64,000 bases of DNA from Lederbergia citrea. Lineage in GTDB: Bacteria > Bacillota > Bacilli > Bacillales > Bacillaceae_C. The DNA lies in assembly GCF_018343525.1 (NCBI RefSeq), contig NZ_JAGYPH010000001.1, forward strand, positions 1,059,778 through 1,123,777. The letters are read 5' to 3'. Made by a program: the position numbers and the translations under genes. Shown here one piece after another: positions 24,900-32,217 of the stretch (position 1 is its first letter; each line of letters begins with the position of its first letter). The notes beneath the pieces were generated by a model, which saw only the letters and a program-made list of their open reading frames with translations, was not told where the DNA came from and did not search any database.

Positions 24900-25100
24900 C
24901 ACCTTCTCTTTTACTACACATTATAGTCGAAATGCGTATTAGATATTAATCGTATTTTTTCCACCCATTTGTCATACTTCAAACTTCATATATCAAATGG
25001 AACTAGCGATAAATTATTTTCCATTCTTAATGAAACTTAAGAGGGGTTTCTTAATTGAGTGTAGAAAAATATATGTGCAAACAAAACACAGGAGGCTACT

Positions 25101-25496
25101 ATGACTAATTTAATATCACATATTGCTACACTGGAAATACCAGTTACTAATTTAGAAGAATCTATAGAGTTTTATATCGATATCCTGGGTGCCGAAGTCC
25201 ACTTTCAAGGTAAAAAAAATGCTATGCTTACTATGAAATCAAAAGGAGTTCCAACGATTTTCTTGGTTGAAACTGAAGAAATTAATGGATTATCATTCAG
25301 AAATACAAATACTAATATCGTTCATAGCATAATTGACTTTTATACTCCTACCTTAAAAGAATTATATGAGTGGCTTGAAGGAAAACAAGTTGAAGTTGGT
25401 CCTTTAAATTTACAAGGCGAATTTGGAGGTTTTGGATTTAAAGATCCTTCTGGAAATTGGTTAAGTGCCTGCAATATCCTTCACCCAGAACAGTAA
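25101..25496 (+). CDS. VOC-family (glyoxalase/bleomycin-resistance) protein
   Basis: 131 residues; two beta-alpha-beta-beta-beta units. IATLEIPVTNLEESIEFYID begins the fold, and LQGEFGGFGFKDPSGNWLSA ends it with the usual DP-x-GN. GGAGG lies at 25091-25095. VOC proteins bind a metal and act as lyases, dioxygenases or drug-binding proteins; the activity here is not clear. It is the only plus-strand gene in the dense repeat array. Confidence 0.85.
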   Translation: MTNLISHIATLEIPVTNLEESIEFYIDILGAEVHFQGKKNAMLTMKSKGVPTIFLVETEEINGLSFRNTNTNIVHSIIDFYTPTLKELYEWLEGKQVEVGPLNLQGEFGGFGFKDPSGNWLSACNILHPEQ

Positions 25497-25589
25497 TTTT
25501 TTTTTACTATTTAAGTTACAGGCGTAATTTTTTTGCGCTTTTCTTTCTATTACACATAATGAGTCTAATGCGACATAAAAACTCCCATT

Positions 25590-25648
25590 TTCTTCTTCAA
25601 CTATTCTGCCCGTCAGTTCAATAAAAAAGCTGCAAACTAAGGCAGCTA
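25590..25648 (-). repeat. Dispersed repeat plus hairpin
   Basis: TTCTTCTTCAACTATTCTGC CCGTCAGTTCAATAA, then AGCTGC...GCAGCT, which on the minus strand is followed by TTTTTT and can terminate the nuclease gene at 25654. Confidence 0.75.
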
Positions 25649-25653
25649 ATATC

Positions 25654-26778
25654 CTATTCTTCATTAAAGAAGCTATGGTCAATTTTTTTTAAAATAAAAT
25701 ATTCTTTTTCTGTTACCCCAATACCATATTCAATCATTAGCTCTGCTAGCCGCTCTCCATCTATAAGGACTATTGTTTTACTCTCTAAACGGTTAACATA
25801 TTCAATTGCTGGTTGAGTAAAATAGGATGTTGTAATAAATACTCCCTTTTTTACTCCTTCACCATCTAATGCTCCAGAGAACCTCTGCAACTCTGGTGCT
25901 CCAACGGAATCTTCCCATCTTTTTGCTTGAACGTAAATTTTATCTAATCCTAGTTTATCTTCTTTAATTTTCCCGTCTATCCCTTTATCAGCACCACTTA
26001 CTGTTAGCTCTCCTTCTCCATAGCCCATCTTCTCCAATAAAGAGAGGACTATTTTCTCTAATTTCGACCAATGAGCACTTTTTATTTTCTTAATTATGGA
26101 TTGGGCCAGCTCTTTATCAATTTGTTTTTTAGTGTCTTTTAATAAATCAATGGGATCAATAATTTCATCTTCTGCCTCTAAGTTTACTTCCTTCGGTTTT
26201 TTGTTATTGCTCTTTTTAAGAAAATTTAATCCAGATGTAGTTATACAATAAGATGACTGTCCAACTTCTTCAATAAAATCCATTTGCCTAAGACGATGAC
26301 GAGTCCCACGAATCCGAGCCGTAAATTTATAATCTTTACTGTTTTCGTGTCTAATTAATCTTTGCTCTTCATTAAGATTAAAATAAATTGCAAGAAGGTT
26401 TAATATTTCGCTAGAGGTGTGTTCCTTACCGTCAGATAAAATCTCTAAAAAGGGAGTCATTATTTCTTTTGAATGAGGTATTCCATCATTAATATTTATT
26501 CTATATTGATTTACCAAGGCTTCAAATTCATTTGAATTTTCAGGAACACCATTCTCCTGGAAATAATCACTGATTTTAGAATTCGAGAGACCATTTTGCT
26601 TTAATAATTTTATTGCTTTAAGGGTATGTATGGATTCAACTTTAAAGAAGATACTATTGTTTTTTTGAGTAACAGGAAAATAGTTTTGAAAGTCTGATAT
26701 ATATTTCCTTCCAGTTGATTCAGGAAGACCAGCTCTCTCAGAAAGTTTAGTTTTATTGAGGAACTTACTTTGTGACAA
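25654..26778 (-). CDS. Mrr-type restriction endonuclease with MerR-like N-terminus
   Basis: 374 residues. The N-terminus (LNKTKLSERAGLPESTGRKY ISDF) is a MerR-like helix-turn-helix. Residues about 95-185 look like the Mrr N-terminal winged helix (ILSDGKEHTSSEILNLLA). The C-terminal catalytic domain has YGEGELTVSGADKGIDGKI and IYVQAKRW, the D-(Q)xK core of Mrr_cat nucleases, plus KKGVFITTSYFTQPAIEYV. Mrr proteins cut modified foreign DNA (type IV restriction). A lone gene, with no methylase, between repeat copies. Confidence 0.85.
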   Translation of the reverse strand: MSQSKFLNKTKLSERAGLPESTGRKYISDFQNYFPVTQKNNSIFFKVESIHTLKAIKLLKQNGLSNSKISDYFQENGVPENSNEFEALVNQYRININDGIPHSKEIMTPFLEILSDGKEHTSSEILNLLAIYFNLNEEQRLIRHENSKDYKFTARIRGTRHRLRQMDFIEEVGQSSYCITTSGLNFLKKSNNKKPKEVNLEAEDEIIDPIDLLKDTKKQIDKELAQSIIKKIKSAHWSKLEKIVLSLLEKMGYGEGELTVSGADKGIDGKIKEDKLGLDKIYVQAKRWEDSVGAPELQRFSGALDGEGVKKGVFITTSYFTQPAIEYVNRLESKTIVLIDGERLAELMIEYGIGVTEKEYFILKKIDHSFFNEE

Positions 26779-26857
26779 AGAAATTCACCTGCTTTGGATG
26801 GTTATTTATTCCATCATATCTCATTCCTAAGTATACGGATACTAAATATACAATTAA

Positions 26858-26892
26858 ATTCTATTAAACTATCCCGCCAGTTAGCTTAATAA
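26858..26892 (-). repeat. Dispersed repeat, left palindrome only
   Basis: TTCTATTAAACTATCCCGCC AGTTAGCTTAATAAC. Confidence 0.7.
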
Positions 26893-26901
26893 CAATCGAT
26901 T

Positions 26902-27387
26902 TTATTTTAAGACCATCCAATCTTCGTAGGTTTCTGCATCAATACCTAAATCTTTCGTTCTTAACCATTCAATTGCTTTAAGAACCAATGGTGACGCATT
27001 ATCCAAAGTTACATCTTTCTCTGATACCCATAATGCTCCAAGTGAATCTTGTCCATCAAATTGTTCCGGAACGCTTATTTCTCCGCCAATTTTCTTAACA
27101 GAATAATAAACTGCTATATGATGTACGTCTGTGAACTCCCTCCACAACCAGGGGAGTTTAAAATCAATAACTCCAATATTTTCTTTAATTTCGATTTCCA
27201 GACCTGTTTCTTCAAGGAATTCTCTTTTCATTGCTTCTGTTAAAGTCTCGCCATCTTCTAAACTTCCTCCAGGAAGATCAAAACGATTTATATAAGGACC
27301 TCCATTTTTATTTATAACCAAAAGTCTGTCGTCATCCACATAGATTCCATATACTCCAAAGGCTCTATGATATTTTTTATTAAACAT
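26902..27387 (-). CDS. NUDIX hydrolase
   Basis: 161 residues from ATG 27387 (GGGAGGAG upstream; ATG 27390 is adjacent). The Nudix box is complete: GGSLEDGETLTEAMKREFLE ETGLEI fits GX5EX7REUXEEXGU. Hydrolyses a nucleoside diphosphate linked to another group; the substrate is unknown. Single-gene module with repeats on both sides. Confidence 0.92.
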   Translation of the reverse strand: MFNKKYHRAFGVYGIYVDDDRLLVINKNGGPYINRFDLPGGSLEDGETLTEAMKREFLEETGLEIEIKENIGVIDFKLPWLWREFTDVHHIAVYYSVKKIGGEISVPEQFDGQDSLGALWVSEKDVTLDNASPLVLKAIEWLRTKDLGIDAETYEDWMVLK

Positions 27388-27487
27388 CATTAACTCCTCC
27401 CATTCTTTTTTCCGGTCTTCAACTAACAATAATTCTCCTCACTCTTTGTTTTGTACTATTATAAGGGAACATTTATGTATTCCACCT

Positions 27488-27564
27488 TGTTCTTTAACAA
27501 ACCTGCCCCGTTAGTAAAAAAAGCGATCGCTCTTTTTTCGCAATCGTCCTCGGTTGCTTAAGTA
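27488..27564 (-). repeat. Dispersed cassette-type repeat
   Basis: TTCTTTAACAAACCTGCCCC GTTAGTAAAAAAAGCG, hairpin GCGATCG...CGCAATCG, arm CCTCGGTTGCTTAAGTAC. Confidence 0.75.
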
Positions 27565-27584
27565 CAATTTTTCACAAACTTACT

Positions 27585-27609
27585 TTTAAAAGGCTGTAGA
27601 AACAGCCTT
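27585..27609 (-). terminator. Intrinsic terminator of the gene at 27649
   Basis: AAGGCTGT / ACAGCCTT stem with a 4-base loop and TTTT on the minus strand. Confidence 0.65.
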
Positions 27610-27648
27610 ACATTAATCTACTAAAATGCCTAATATTTTTTATGTTCC

Positions 27649-28314
27649 TTATATATGAGATTTTATTACTAAACAATCTTTGCATAAATGAAAGAAAATA
27701 ATCATCTCACCTAATTGAAAATCCACAACCGAAATAAGTGACCGTTCCCCAGGGTCTTGTGTAGCTGTGGCAATGTATTTCATTTCTTGGTTGCAAATTG
27801 GACATTCTAAATCTTCAGGAAATTCATCATAGAAAGGAGCACCCAAAAGTCGGCATAAATATTCCGAACCAAATAAATCAAATGCTGTATCATAATTATC
27901 TTCATTAATTGGAGTATCTTCGGCTTTCATTTCAATTAGCTTTACATTTGCCTTTGGAAGTCGTACAGGTAGCCTATCTTCCTCATCTTGAAGCCAATCT
28001 TTTGTATTTTCCTGACTTATTACTTGAATGAATTTACCCCCATTACTTAACTGAAAATATTGGGGCTCCCACACCATTGAACAGTTCAAGCAAGAAACCA
28101 AAGGTAAAATATTTAGTTCTTCAGCTTTTATTTCGGATAGCCTTACATCTTTCAAATCAAAACAAAATATTAGATGCATCTTCTCCGCGCATAATTTACA
28201 AACAGGCAAATCACAATCTTGTCCACCAAAATAATGATTATATTCATCGTTTCCTTCTATTACCCTGTACCCTTTTATACCTTTCCAGTGTTTCCCATAA
28301 GGTTTCTTTGTCAT
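27649..28314 (-). CDS. Cysteine-rich protein with CxxC pairs, 221 residues
   Basis: Contains CKLCAEKMHLIFCFD, CLNC, CPICNQEMKYIA and HLCKDC, i.e. four CxxC-type pairs suggesting two zinc ribbons. The overall pattern (GGQDCDLPVCKLC at the start, DFQLGEMIIFFHLC at the end) resembles DUF1963-related proteins that use such knuckles. No signal or membrane segment. Role unknown. Leader 66 bp to a repeat copy. Confidence 0.65.
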   Translation of the reverse strand: MTKKPYGKHWKGIKGYRVIEGNDEYNHYFGGQDCDLPVCKLCAEKMHLIFCFDLKDVRLSEIKAEELNILPLVSCLNCSMVWEPQYFQLSNGGKFIQVISQENTKDWLQDEEDRLPVRLPKANVKLIEMKAEDTPINEDNYDTAFDLFGSEYLCRLLGAPFYDEFPEDLECPICNQEMKYIATATQDPGERSLISVVDFQLGEMIIFFHLCKDCLVIKSHI

Positions 28315-28379
28315 TTAAAATACTCGCTTTAAGTCAGATAAATTCAAAACATAATAAATTTCAATATTCCATTAATTAA

Positions 28380-28475
28380 TTCCTTCTTGTGTTTACCTGA
28401 CTTGATAGTCGAATAAGAAAATGGCTGCCGCAGCAACCCCATTGTTCAACATAAGCACCCGTTTGTTTAAGTACA
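28380..28475 (-). repeat. Dispersed repeat, variant with GCTGCCGCAGC hairpin
   Basis: CCTTCTTGTGTTTACCTGAC TTGATAGTCGAATAAG, hairpin GGCTGCCGCAGC, arm AGCACCCGTTTGTTTAAGTA C. Confidence 0.65.
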
Positions 28476-28498
28476 TTTGTTCACAATCTTTGCATTGA

Positions 28499-28526
28499 AT
28501 AAAAAAAGCTGCCACAATGACAGCCA
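28499..28526 (-). terminator. Intrinsic terminator of the ABM gene
   Basis: GCTGCC / GACAGC stem preceded by AAAAAAA (T run on the minus strand). Confidence 0.6.
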
Positions 28527-28549
28527 GTTCTAATTTATGGAGTTTAATT

Positions 28550-28864
28550 CTAATTAGATGAAATGCCCTTCCCACCTTTAGTTATTAAGGTAATGATTTT
28601 TTCCATACCAGTAATAATTGGTTTCGCACGACTTATTAATGTTTGGGTAGCTTCAAGACTTAGAGACGCTTGATGGGCATCTTCATTAGCCCACACTTCA
28701 TAAACATAAACAGAACTTGGTTCATTCTCAGAAATATTCACAAGATATATTTCACATTCATCCAGATTCTTCATTGATTCTGCCGCTTCTAACAGAATAT
28801 CAACCATTTTTTCTTTTTGGCCTTCTTGTACCATAAACTTGTTAAATAAACTAAATTTGCTCAT
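28550..28864 (-). CDS. Antibiotic biosynthesis monooxygenase (ABM) domain protein
   Basis: 104 residues of a ferredoxin-like ABM fold: FSLFNKFMVQEGQKEKMVDI, ECEIYLVNISENEPSSVYVY EVWANEDAHQASL. The pattern YEVW-x-x-x-x-AHQ-x-H/S is the family hallmark. Members include cofactor-free oxygenases and haem-degrading enzymes; no haem-specific residues were recognised. GGAGG precedes ATG 28864. Module between repeats. Confidence 0.85.
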   Translation of the reverse strand: MSKFSLFNKFMVQEGQKEKMVDILLEAAESMKNLDECEIYLVNISENEPSSVYVYEVWANEDAHQASLSLEATQTLISRAKPIITGMEKIITLITKGGKGISSN

Positions 28865-28950
28865 ACCATCCTCCTTAATTTTGTCATCTATTAAGTATTT
28901 CTATATCTAGACACGCTTCTCCTATTATTCCCATAAATAAAAATAATGAA

Positions 28951-29040
28951 AGCTTCTTGAGCTAACCTGCCCGTTAGTTGAATAACTTCAACAAAAAGAG
29001 CGCTAATCCTTCTTCGATTAACGCACCCTTTAGTTTAAAA
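28951..29040 (-). repeat. Dispersed cassette-type repeat, full copy
   Basis: GCTTCTTGAGCTAACCTGCC CGTTAGTTGAATAACTTCAA CAAAAAGAGCG, hairpin GCGCTAATCC...GATTAACGC, arm ACCCTTTAGTTTAAAA with the stop of the DUF4190 gene inside. Confidence 0.8.
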
Positions 29041-29305
29041 AAGCATTGCCAGCCATAGTGGAAAACATAACAGTCAATAAAACTCCAAGAATACAACAAA
29101 TAATACCTATTATAGCTTTTCCTTTTTGTTTGGAACGATTTACTTCTTTTAACCCTAAAAATCCATAAATTAGTCCAATAATACCAAGTATTAGACCTAA
29201 AGCCACAAGAGAAGTAATAATTGAAAGAATACCAAGAAACAGTGATATAATACATTTTTTATTATTCTTGAAATCAATATCATTTGAAACATCTACATTG
29301 CCCAT
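29030..29305 (-). CDS. DUF4190-type membrane protein
   Basis: 91 residues with two glycine-rich hydrophobic helices: ISLFLGILSIITSLVALGLI, LGIIGLIYGFLGLKEVNRSK and GKAIIGIICCILGVLLTVMF. The pattern (small-loop-Lys/Arg-x-GK-A) is typical of DUF4190. It ends FLN in the repeat arm. Function unknown. Confidence 0.8.
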   Translation of the reverse strand: MGNVDVSNDIDFKNNKKCIISLFLGILSIITSLVALGLILGIIGLIYGFLGLKEVNRSKQKGKAIIGIICCILGVLLTVMFSTMAGNAFLN

Positions 29306-29381
29306 TTTGACCCCCCTTTGTTCTTTCTAATCCTTTTTCAACATTCGTTACCTCGGAAGTTCAGTATGTGAATAACATTTT

Positions 29382-29418
29382 ATTAAACAATCCTTTCCCT
29401 TTAGTGAATTCAACAAGA
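29382..29418 (-). repeat. Dispersed repeat, left palindrome only
   Basis: ATTAAACAATCCTTTCCCTT TAGTGAATTCAACAAG; diverged. Confidence 0.5.
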
Positions 29419-29438
29419 AAGGATGTTTATCCTTCTTT

Positions 29439-29528
29439 TACCTTATTCAACTAACCTGCTTCTTTAGTTCAATAAGTTCAACAAAAAGGCGTTAATCCTT
29501 CCTGGATCAACGCCCCCGATTGGTGAAC
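29439..29528 (-). repeat. Dispersed cassette-type repeat, full copy
   Basis: CCTTATTCAACTAACCTGCT TCTTTAGTTCAATAAG, TTCAACAAAAAGGCG, hairpin GCGTTAATCC...GGATCAACGC, arm CCCCGATTGGTGAAC. Confidence 0.8.
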
Positions 29529-29548
29529 AAAGGCTATGGCTATACATA

Positions 29549-30235
29549 TCATTTGAACACATCAAAAACTTTGTTTTCTCCATCTTCATACTGGCAAATA
29601 ACGATTTGTAGGTTTTTCATATTCCAGTCTTTAGAGCGTAGATAGATAAACGAATTATCCATTTCTACAATTTTGTCACCCGCAAGATAATGTAAATCGA
29701 AATATTTATCGTATTCCTCGTTGTAACCAGGTGTCTCGATCGTTATGGGACTAAATAAGTTTGATGGCTGTTGTGTGGTTTTTTTGATTACTCTCGTACT
29801 AATATAGTATTGATAAGTATATATATACTCATTAGACATATCATCATTCCCAATAAAGATGGTCTTACCATCTTGTGAAACAGATGCCAATATCATTGGA
29901 AGGTCATATGACTTAATTTGTTCATATGAAATCCGATTCGTAACTATCGAGTCTTGCATATTATATACGACTACACCAAATGTACCCTGCATTACCACTA
30001 TGTTGTTATCGGCATATAAAAGTCTGGGCATTTCGGGACCGATATTCATTTTTTCAATGTCAGAAATGTCTACCGCTAATTCTTCACCCTCGGGTAAGGT
30101 GAAATTTTCATTATCAGAACGGTGTATAGGATGTTCGTTGTCTTGACCCACCAGTGTAATTGCATCGGGATCATTTGCTTGGCAAGCCGCTAATAATAAG
30201 AACAGTGATATAAAAATGATAGCTAATTTCTTCAA
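29549..30235 (-). CDS. Putative lipoprotein, 228 residues
   Basis: TTG 30235 after GGAGGCGAC gives KKLAIIFISLFLLLAAC, a lipoprotein signal with lipobox LAAC. The mature part has repeated beta-rich segments (NNIVVMQGTFGVVVYNMQDS, ILASVSQDGKTIFIGNDDMS) that look like propeller blades. Attached outside the membrane. No family recognised. Leader 56 bp to a repeat copy. Confidence 0.65.
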   Translation of the reverse strand: MKKLAIIFISLFLLLAACQANDPDAITLVGQDNEHPIHRSDNENFTLPEGEELAVDISDIEKMNIGPEMPRLLYADNNIVVMQGTFGVVVYNMQDSIVTNRISYEQIKSYDLPMILASVSQDGKTIFIGNDDMSNEYIYTYQYYISTRVIKKTTQQPSNLFSPITIETPGYNEEYDKYFDLHYLAGDKIVEMDNSFIYLRSKDWNMKNLQIVICQYEDGENKVFDVFK

Positions 30236-30290
30236 AAAGTCGCCTCCTTGAATTGTTAGACGTGAAGAAAGTGTATATTGTTTCAAATCA

Positions 30291-30329
30291 TTCCTTATTC
30301 AACTAAACTGCCCGTTAGTGACATAAGGA
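30291..30329 (-). repeat. Dispersed repeat, left palindrome only
   Basis: TTCCTTATTCAACTAAACTG CCCGTTAGTGACATAAGG. Confidence 0.75.
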
Positions 30330-30382
30330 TTTTTAAACAACATTATTATTTTTAAACAATATTATTATTTTTTAATGACTTT

Positions 30383-30416
30383 ATTGTAAATTAAACAACT
30401 TTATTATCTCTGTACA
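30383..30416 (+). repeat. 34-bp direct repeat, copy 1, left of the DinB gene
   Basis: Same 34 bp as 31140-31173 with two differences; core AAATTAAACAACTTTATTA then TCTCTGTACA. The pair brackets the DinB gene at 30526-31050. Confidence 0.8.
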
Positions 30417-30464
30417 GTATCGTCAGGAAAATGCGGATTTACAACGTTAAGGAAGTTTCAATAT

Positions 30465-30508
30465 AAAAAACCTAATTTCTCAGCATTATATGAGAAATTA
30501 GGTTTTTT
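30465..30508 (-). terminator. Bidirectional terminator after the DinB gene
   Basis: AAAAAACCTAATTTCTCA / TGAGAAATTAGGTTTTTT with an 8-base loop: perfect stem with A and T runs on the two sides. Confidence 0.85.
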
Positions 30509-30525
30509 AATCAGTAGAAAAAGAC

Positions 30526-31050
30526 TTATAAGTATTTATCACTAATCACTTTCAAATGGTGTAACTCATGCCCGGCAATGCCATATGCAATGGTACCTAT
30601 CGAAACTGGGCTGTTCATTACAGTTCCATTACGATCCCATGCTGCATCATCAATAGTTGAAATAAGACTTAACGTGTTGGAGCGTACCGTGTCTAAACCA
30701 GCTATTAGCTGCTCCCAAGATAATTTGTTGAAGTTTGCCGCAGAAACGTATTGATCCTGATCCATTGCTGGGAGTGGCGCACTTTCATTTCGTGCAATGG
30801 CAAGCATTCGATACGACATCACACGTTCCGAGTCGGCCATATGCCCAATCACTTCTTTTAAAGTCCATTTCCCTGGTGCGTACGCCTTCCTTGCTGACTC
30901 CTCTGATATGCTGCTCAAGAGGGTAATGGTCTTAGTTCGTTGCTTACTAAGTATTTCTTCAATATCTCCATCTGGCACAAGACTAACATACTTAGCATGC
31001 TCTGGATTTTCAATAGATGATGGTCGTGGACGCACAAGAATCCTCCTCAT
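30526..31050 (-). CDS. DinB-family protein (DinB_2)
   Basis: 174 residues of four-helix DinB fold: LKEVIGHMADSERVMSYRML carries the first histidine, and IAGHELHHLKVISDKYL the C-terminal HxxHH. These three histidines bind a metal in the family. DinB-like proteins are often thiol-dependent metalloenzymes (bacillithiol or mycothiol transferases); the substrate is not known. It has its own terminator, not the dispersed repeat, and is bracketed by 34-bp direct repeats. Confidence 0.88.
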   Translation of the reverse strand: MRRILVRPRPSSIENPEHAKYVSLVPDGDIEEILSKQRTKTITLLSSISEESARKAYAPGKWTLKEVIGHMADSERVMSYRMLAIARNESAPLPAMDQDQYVSAANFNKLSWEQLIAGLDTVRSNTLSLISTIDDAAWDRNGTVMNSPVSIGTIAYGIAGHELHHLKVISDKYL

Positions 31051-31139
31051 CGGAATAGTTAATTATGGTTCTAGACTATTATTCGACAGTCAAGAAGATA
31101 TTTCCTTTATTTGATATTTAATTTCATTACCGCGAAATA

Positions 31140-31173
31140 ATTGCAAATTAAACAACTTTATTACCTCTGTACA
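31140..31173 (+). repeat. 34-bp direct repeat, copy 2, right of the DinB gene
   Basis: Matches 30383-30416 at 32 of 34 positions. See the finding on this pair. Confidence 0.8.
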
Positions 31174-31222
31174 ACTGATTTATGCAGTTAACATAATACA
31201 CATAATAATGGATTAATACATT

Positions 31223-31305
31223 TTTATTCCACTACCCTGCTCCGTTACTTGAATAAGCAAAAAGCTTTACTCCTTATTGAAGTAAAGCACCCGTTAGTTT
31301 AATAA
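31223..31305 (-). repeat. Dispersed cassette-type repeat, full copy
   Basis: TTTATTCCACTACCCTGCTC CGTTACTTGAATAAG, hairpin GCTTTACTCC...AGTAAAGC, arm ACCCGTTAGTTTAATAA with the stop of the lipoprotein remnant inside. Confidence 0.8.
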
Positions 31306-31682
31306 CTCGTTAATAGATTTTGCTGAATTTTTTGAAATGTATAGATAGTATTAGTATCATTTAAATTCATTATCGTTCCATATTCTTCACTTAACCAAAG
31401 AAAAAATGATTCATCTTCAAGTTCAACTTTATACTCAGGGTTAGCCATATTCACTATGCCAGGTTCCTTTTTAGCATTGTTAAAGGCCTTTATAAAATCT
31501 TTAACGGTTTTTTAGTCTGTAAATGTGATCAACGAATCCTCTTCAACAGATGAAAAGTTCTTCATTTGGTAAAACTTTACCTTCGCCTTTTCTTCTGGAA
31601 TATTCGGTTTTGAATTATTACAACCTGTAACTATAAATAAAAATATTGCAATCAAACTAATTACAAACTTTTGAAATTTCAT
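31299..31682 (-). pseudogene. Lipoprotein gene with one in-frame stop
   Basis: ATG 31682 after GGAGG gives FVISLIAIFLFIVTGC, a lipoprotein signal. The frame then runs FYQMKNFSSVEEDSLITFTD, a TAA at 31512-31514, and KTVKDFIKAFNNAKKEPGIV, NPEYKVELEDESFFLWLSEE to the stop in the repeat arm. Only codon 57 breaks it (AAA to TAA would suffice). The layout resembles small YhfM-like lipoproteins. Unknown function. Confidence 0.7.
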
Positions 31683-31742
31683 ATCCAAGTCCTCCTTATC
31701 TAATCAGACTTGTATTTTTCATAAATAGTTCCATTAAATTTC

Positions 31743-31824
31743 TTTTTGAACTATTCTGCTCCGTTACTTCAATAAGGAATAGCCATCCTCCCTAACGAAG
31801 AATCGAACGCAGTTAGTTTAATAA
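31743..31824 (-). repeat. Dispersed cassette-type repeat, variant
   Basis: TTTTTGAACTATTCTGCTCC GTTACTTCAATAAGG, a diverged hairpin, and arm AACGCAGTTAGTTTAATAA. Confidence 0.7.
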
Positions 31825-31848
31825 AAAAAAGCCGCCAATTAGCAGCCT
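31823..31848 (-). terminator. Hairpin with T tract next to the repeat
   Basis: GCCGCC-AATTA-GCAGCC region preceded by AAAAAAAA; on the minus strand GGCTGC...GGCGGC then T8. Confidence 0.55.
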
Positions 31849-31868
31849 AATCTTAAAGTTGGGTTATC

Positions 31869-32159
31869 TCAGTTTTCCTTCCAATAGTCAATCAGGTACT
31901 CGACTTGTTTTTTGTCAACTATGTTTACAGCGAAGTAAATGATATCCTTATATTTCATTTTTCTAATTGGATTTTTTACAACATTGTGCATTTCTCTAAA
32001 AACCATTATATCCGGTATTGTAAAGGCAACTAAGATAATCGACTTTTTACCATTTATGCCCCAGGTACCTCTTGTCCCTATAACAAGAGGTACCGGGCTT
32101 TTCTTACCTTTTAGATAATTGTAAACCCACTCTTGTTCGCTTAAGGTTTTTCCACTCAT
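31869..32159 (-). CDS. Hypothetical protein, about 96 residues
   Basis: MSGKTLSEQEWVYNYLKGKK, then a beta-rich core (VPLVIGTRGTWGINGKKSII LVAFTIPDIMVF) and an alpha/beta end. The start at ATG 32159 is preceded by a weak AAGGGTGGG; the frame is open to 32195. No family recognised. Lies 59 bp after the deacetylase-like gene on the same strand with no repeat between, so the two may be cotranscribed. Confidence 0.5.
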   Translation of the reverse strand: MSGKTLSEQEWVYNYLKGKKSPVPLVIGTRGTWGINGKKSIILVAFTIPDIMVFREMHNVVKNPIRKMKYKDIIYFAVNIVDKKQVEYLIDYWKEN

Positions 32160-32217
32160 ATAGTTAGACCCACCCTTATTTGAACGGTTCTTCAATATCT
32201 GTTTGCCAGCTAACTGA

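Noticed and set aside
28974..29255. Second minus-strand frame overlapping the DUF4190 gene
   Set aside because: Tyr/Trp-rich shadow of the real membrane protein in another frame.
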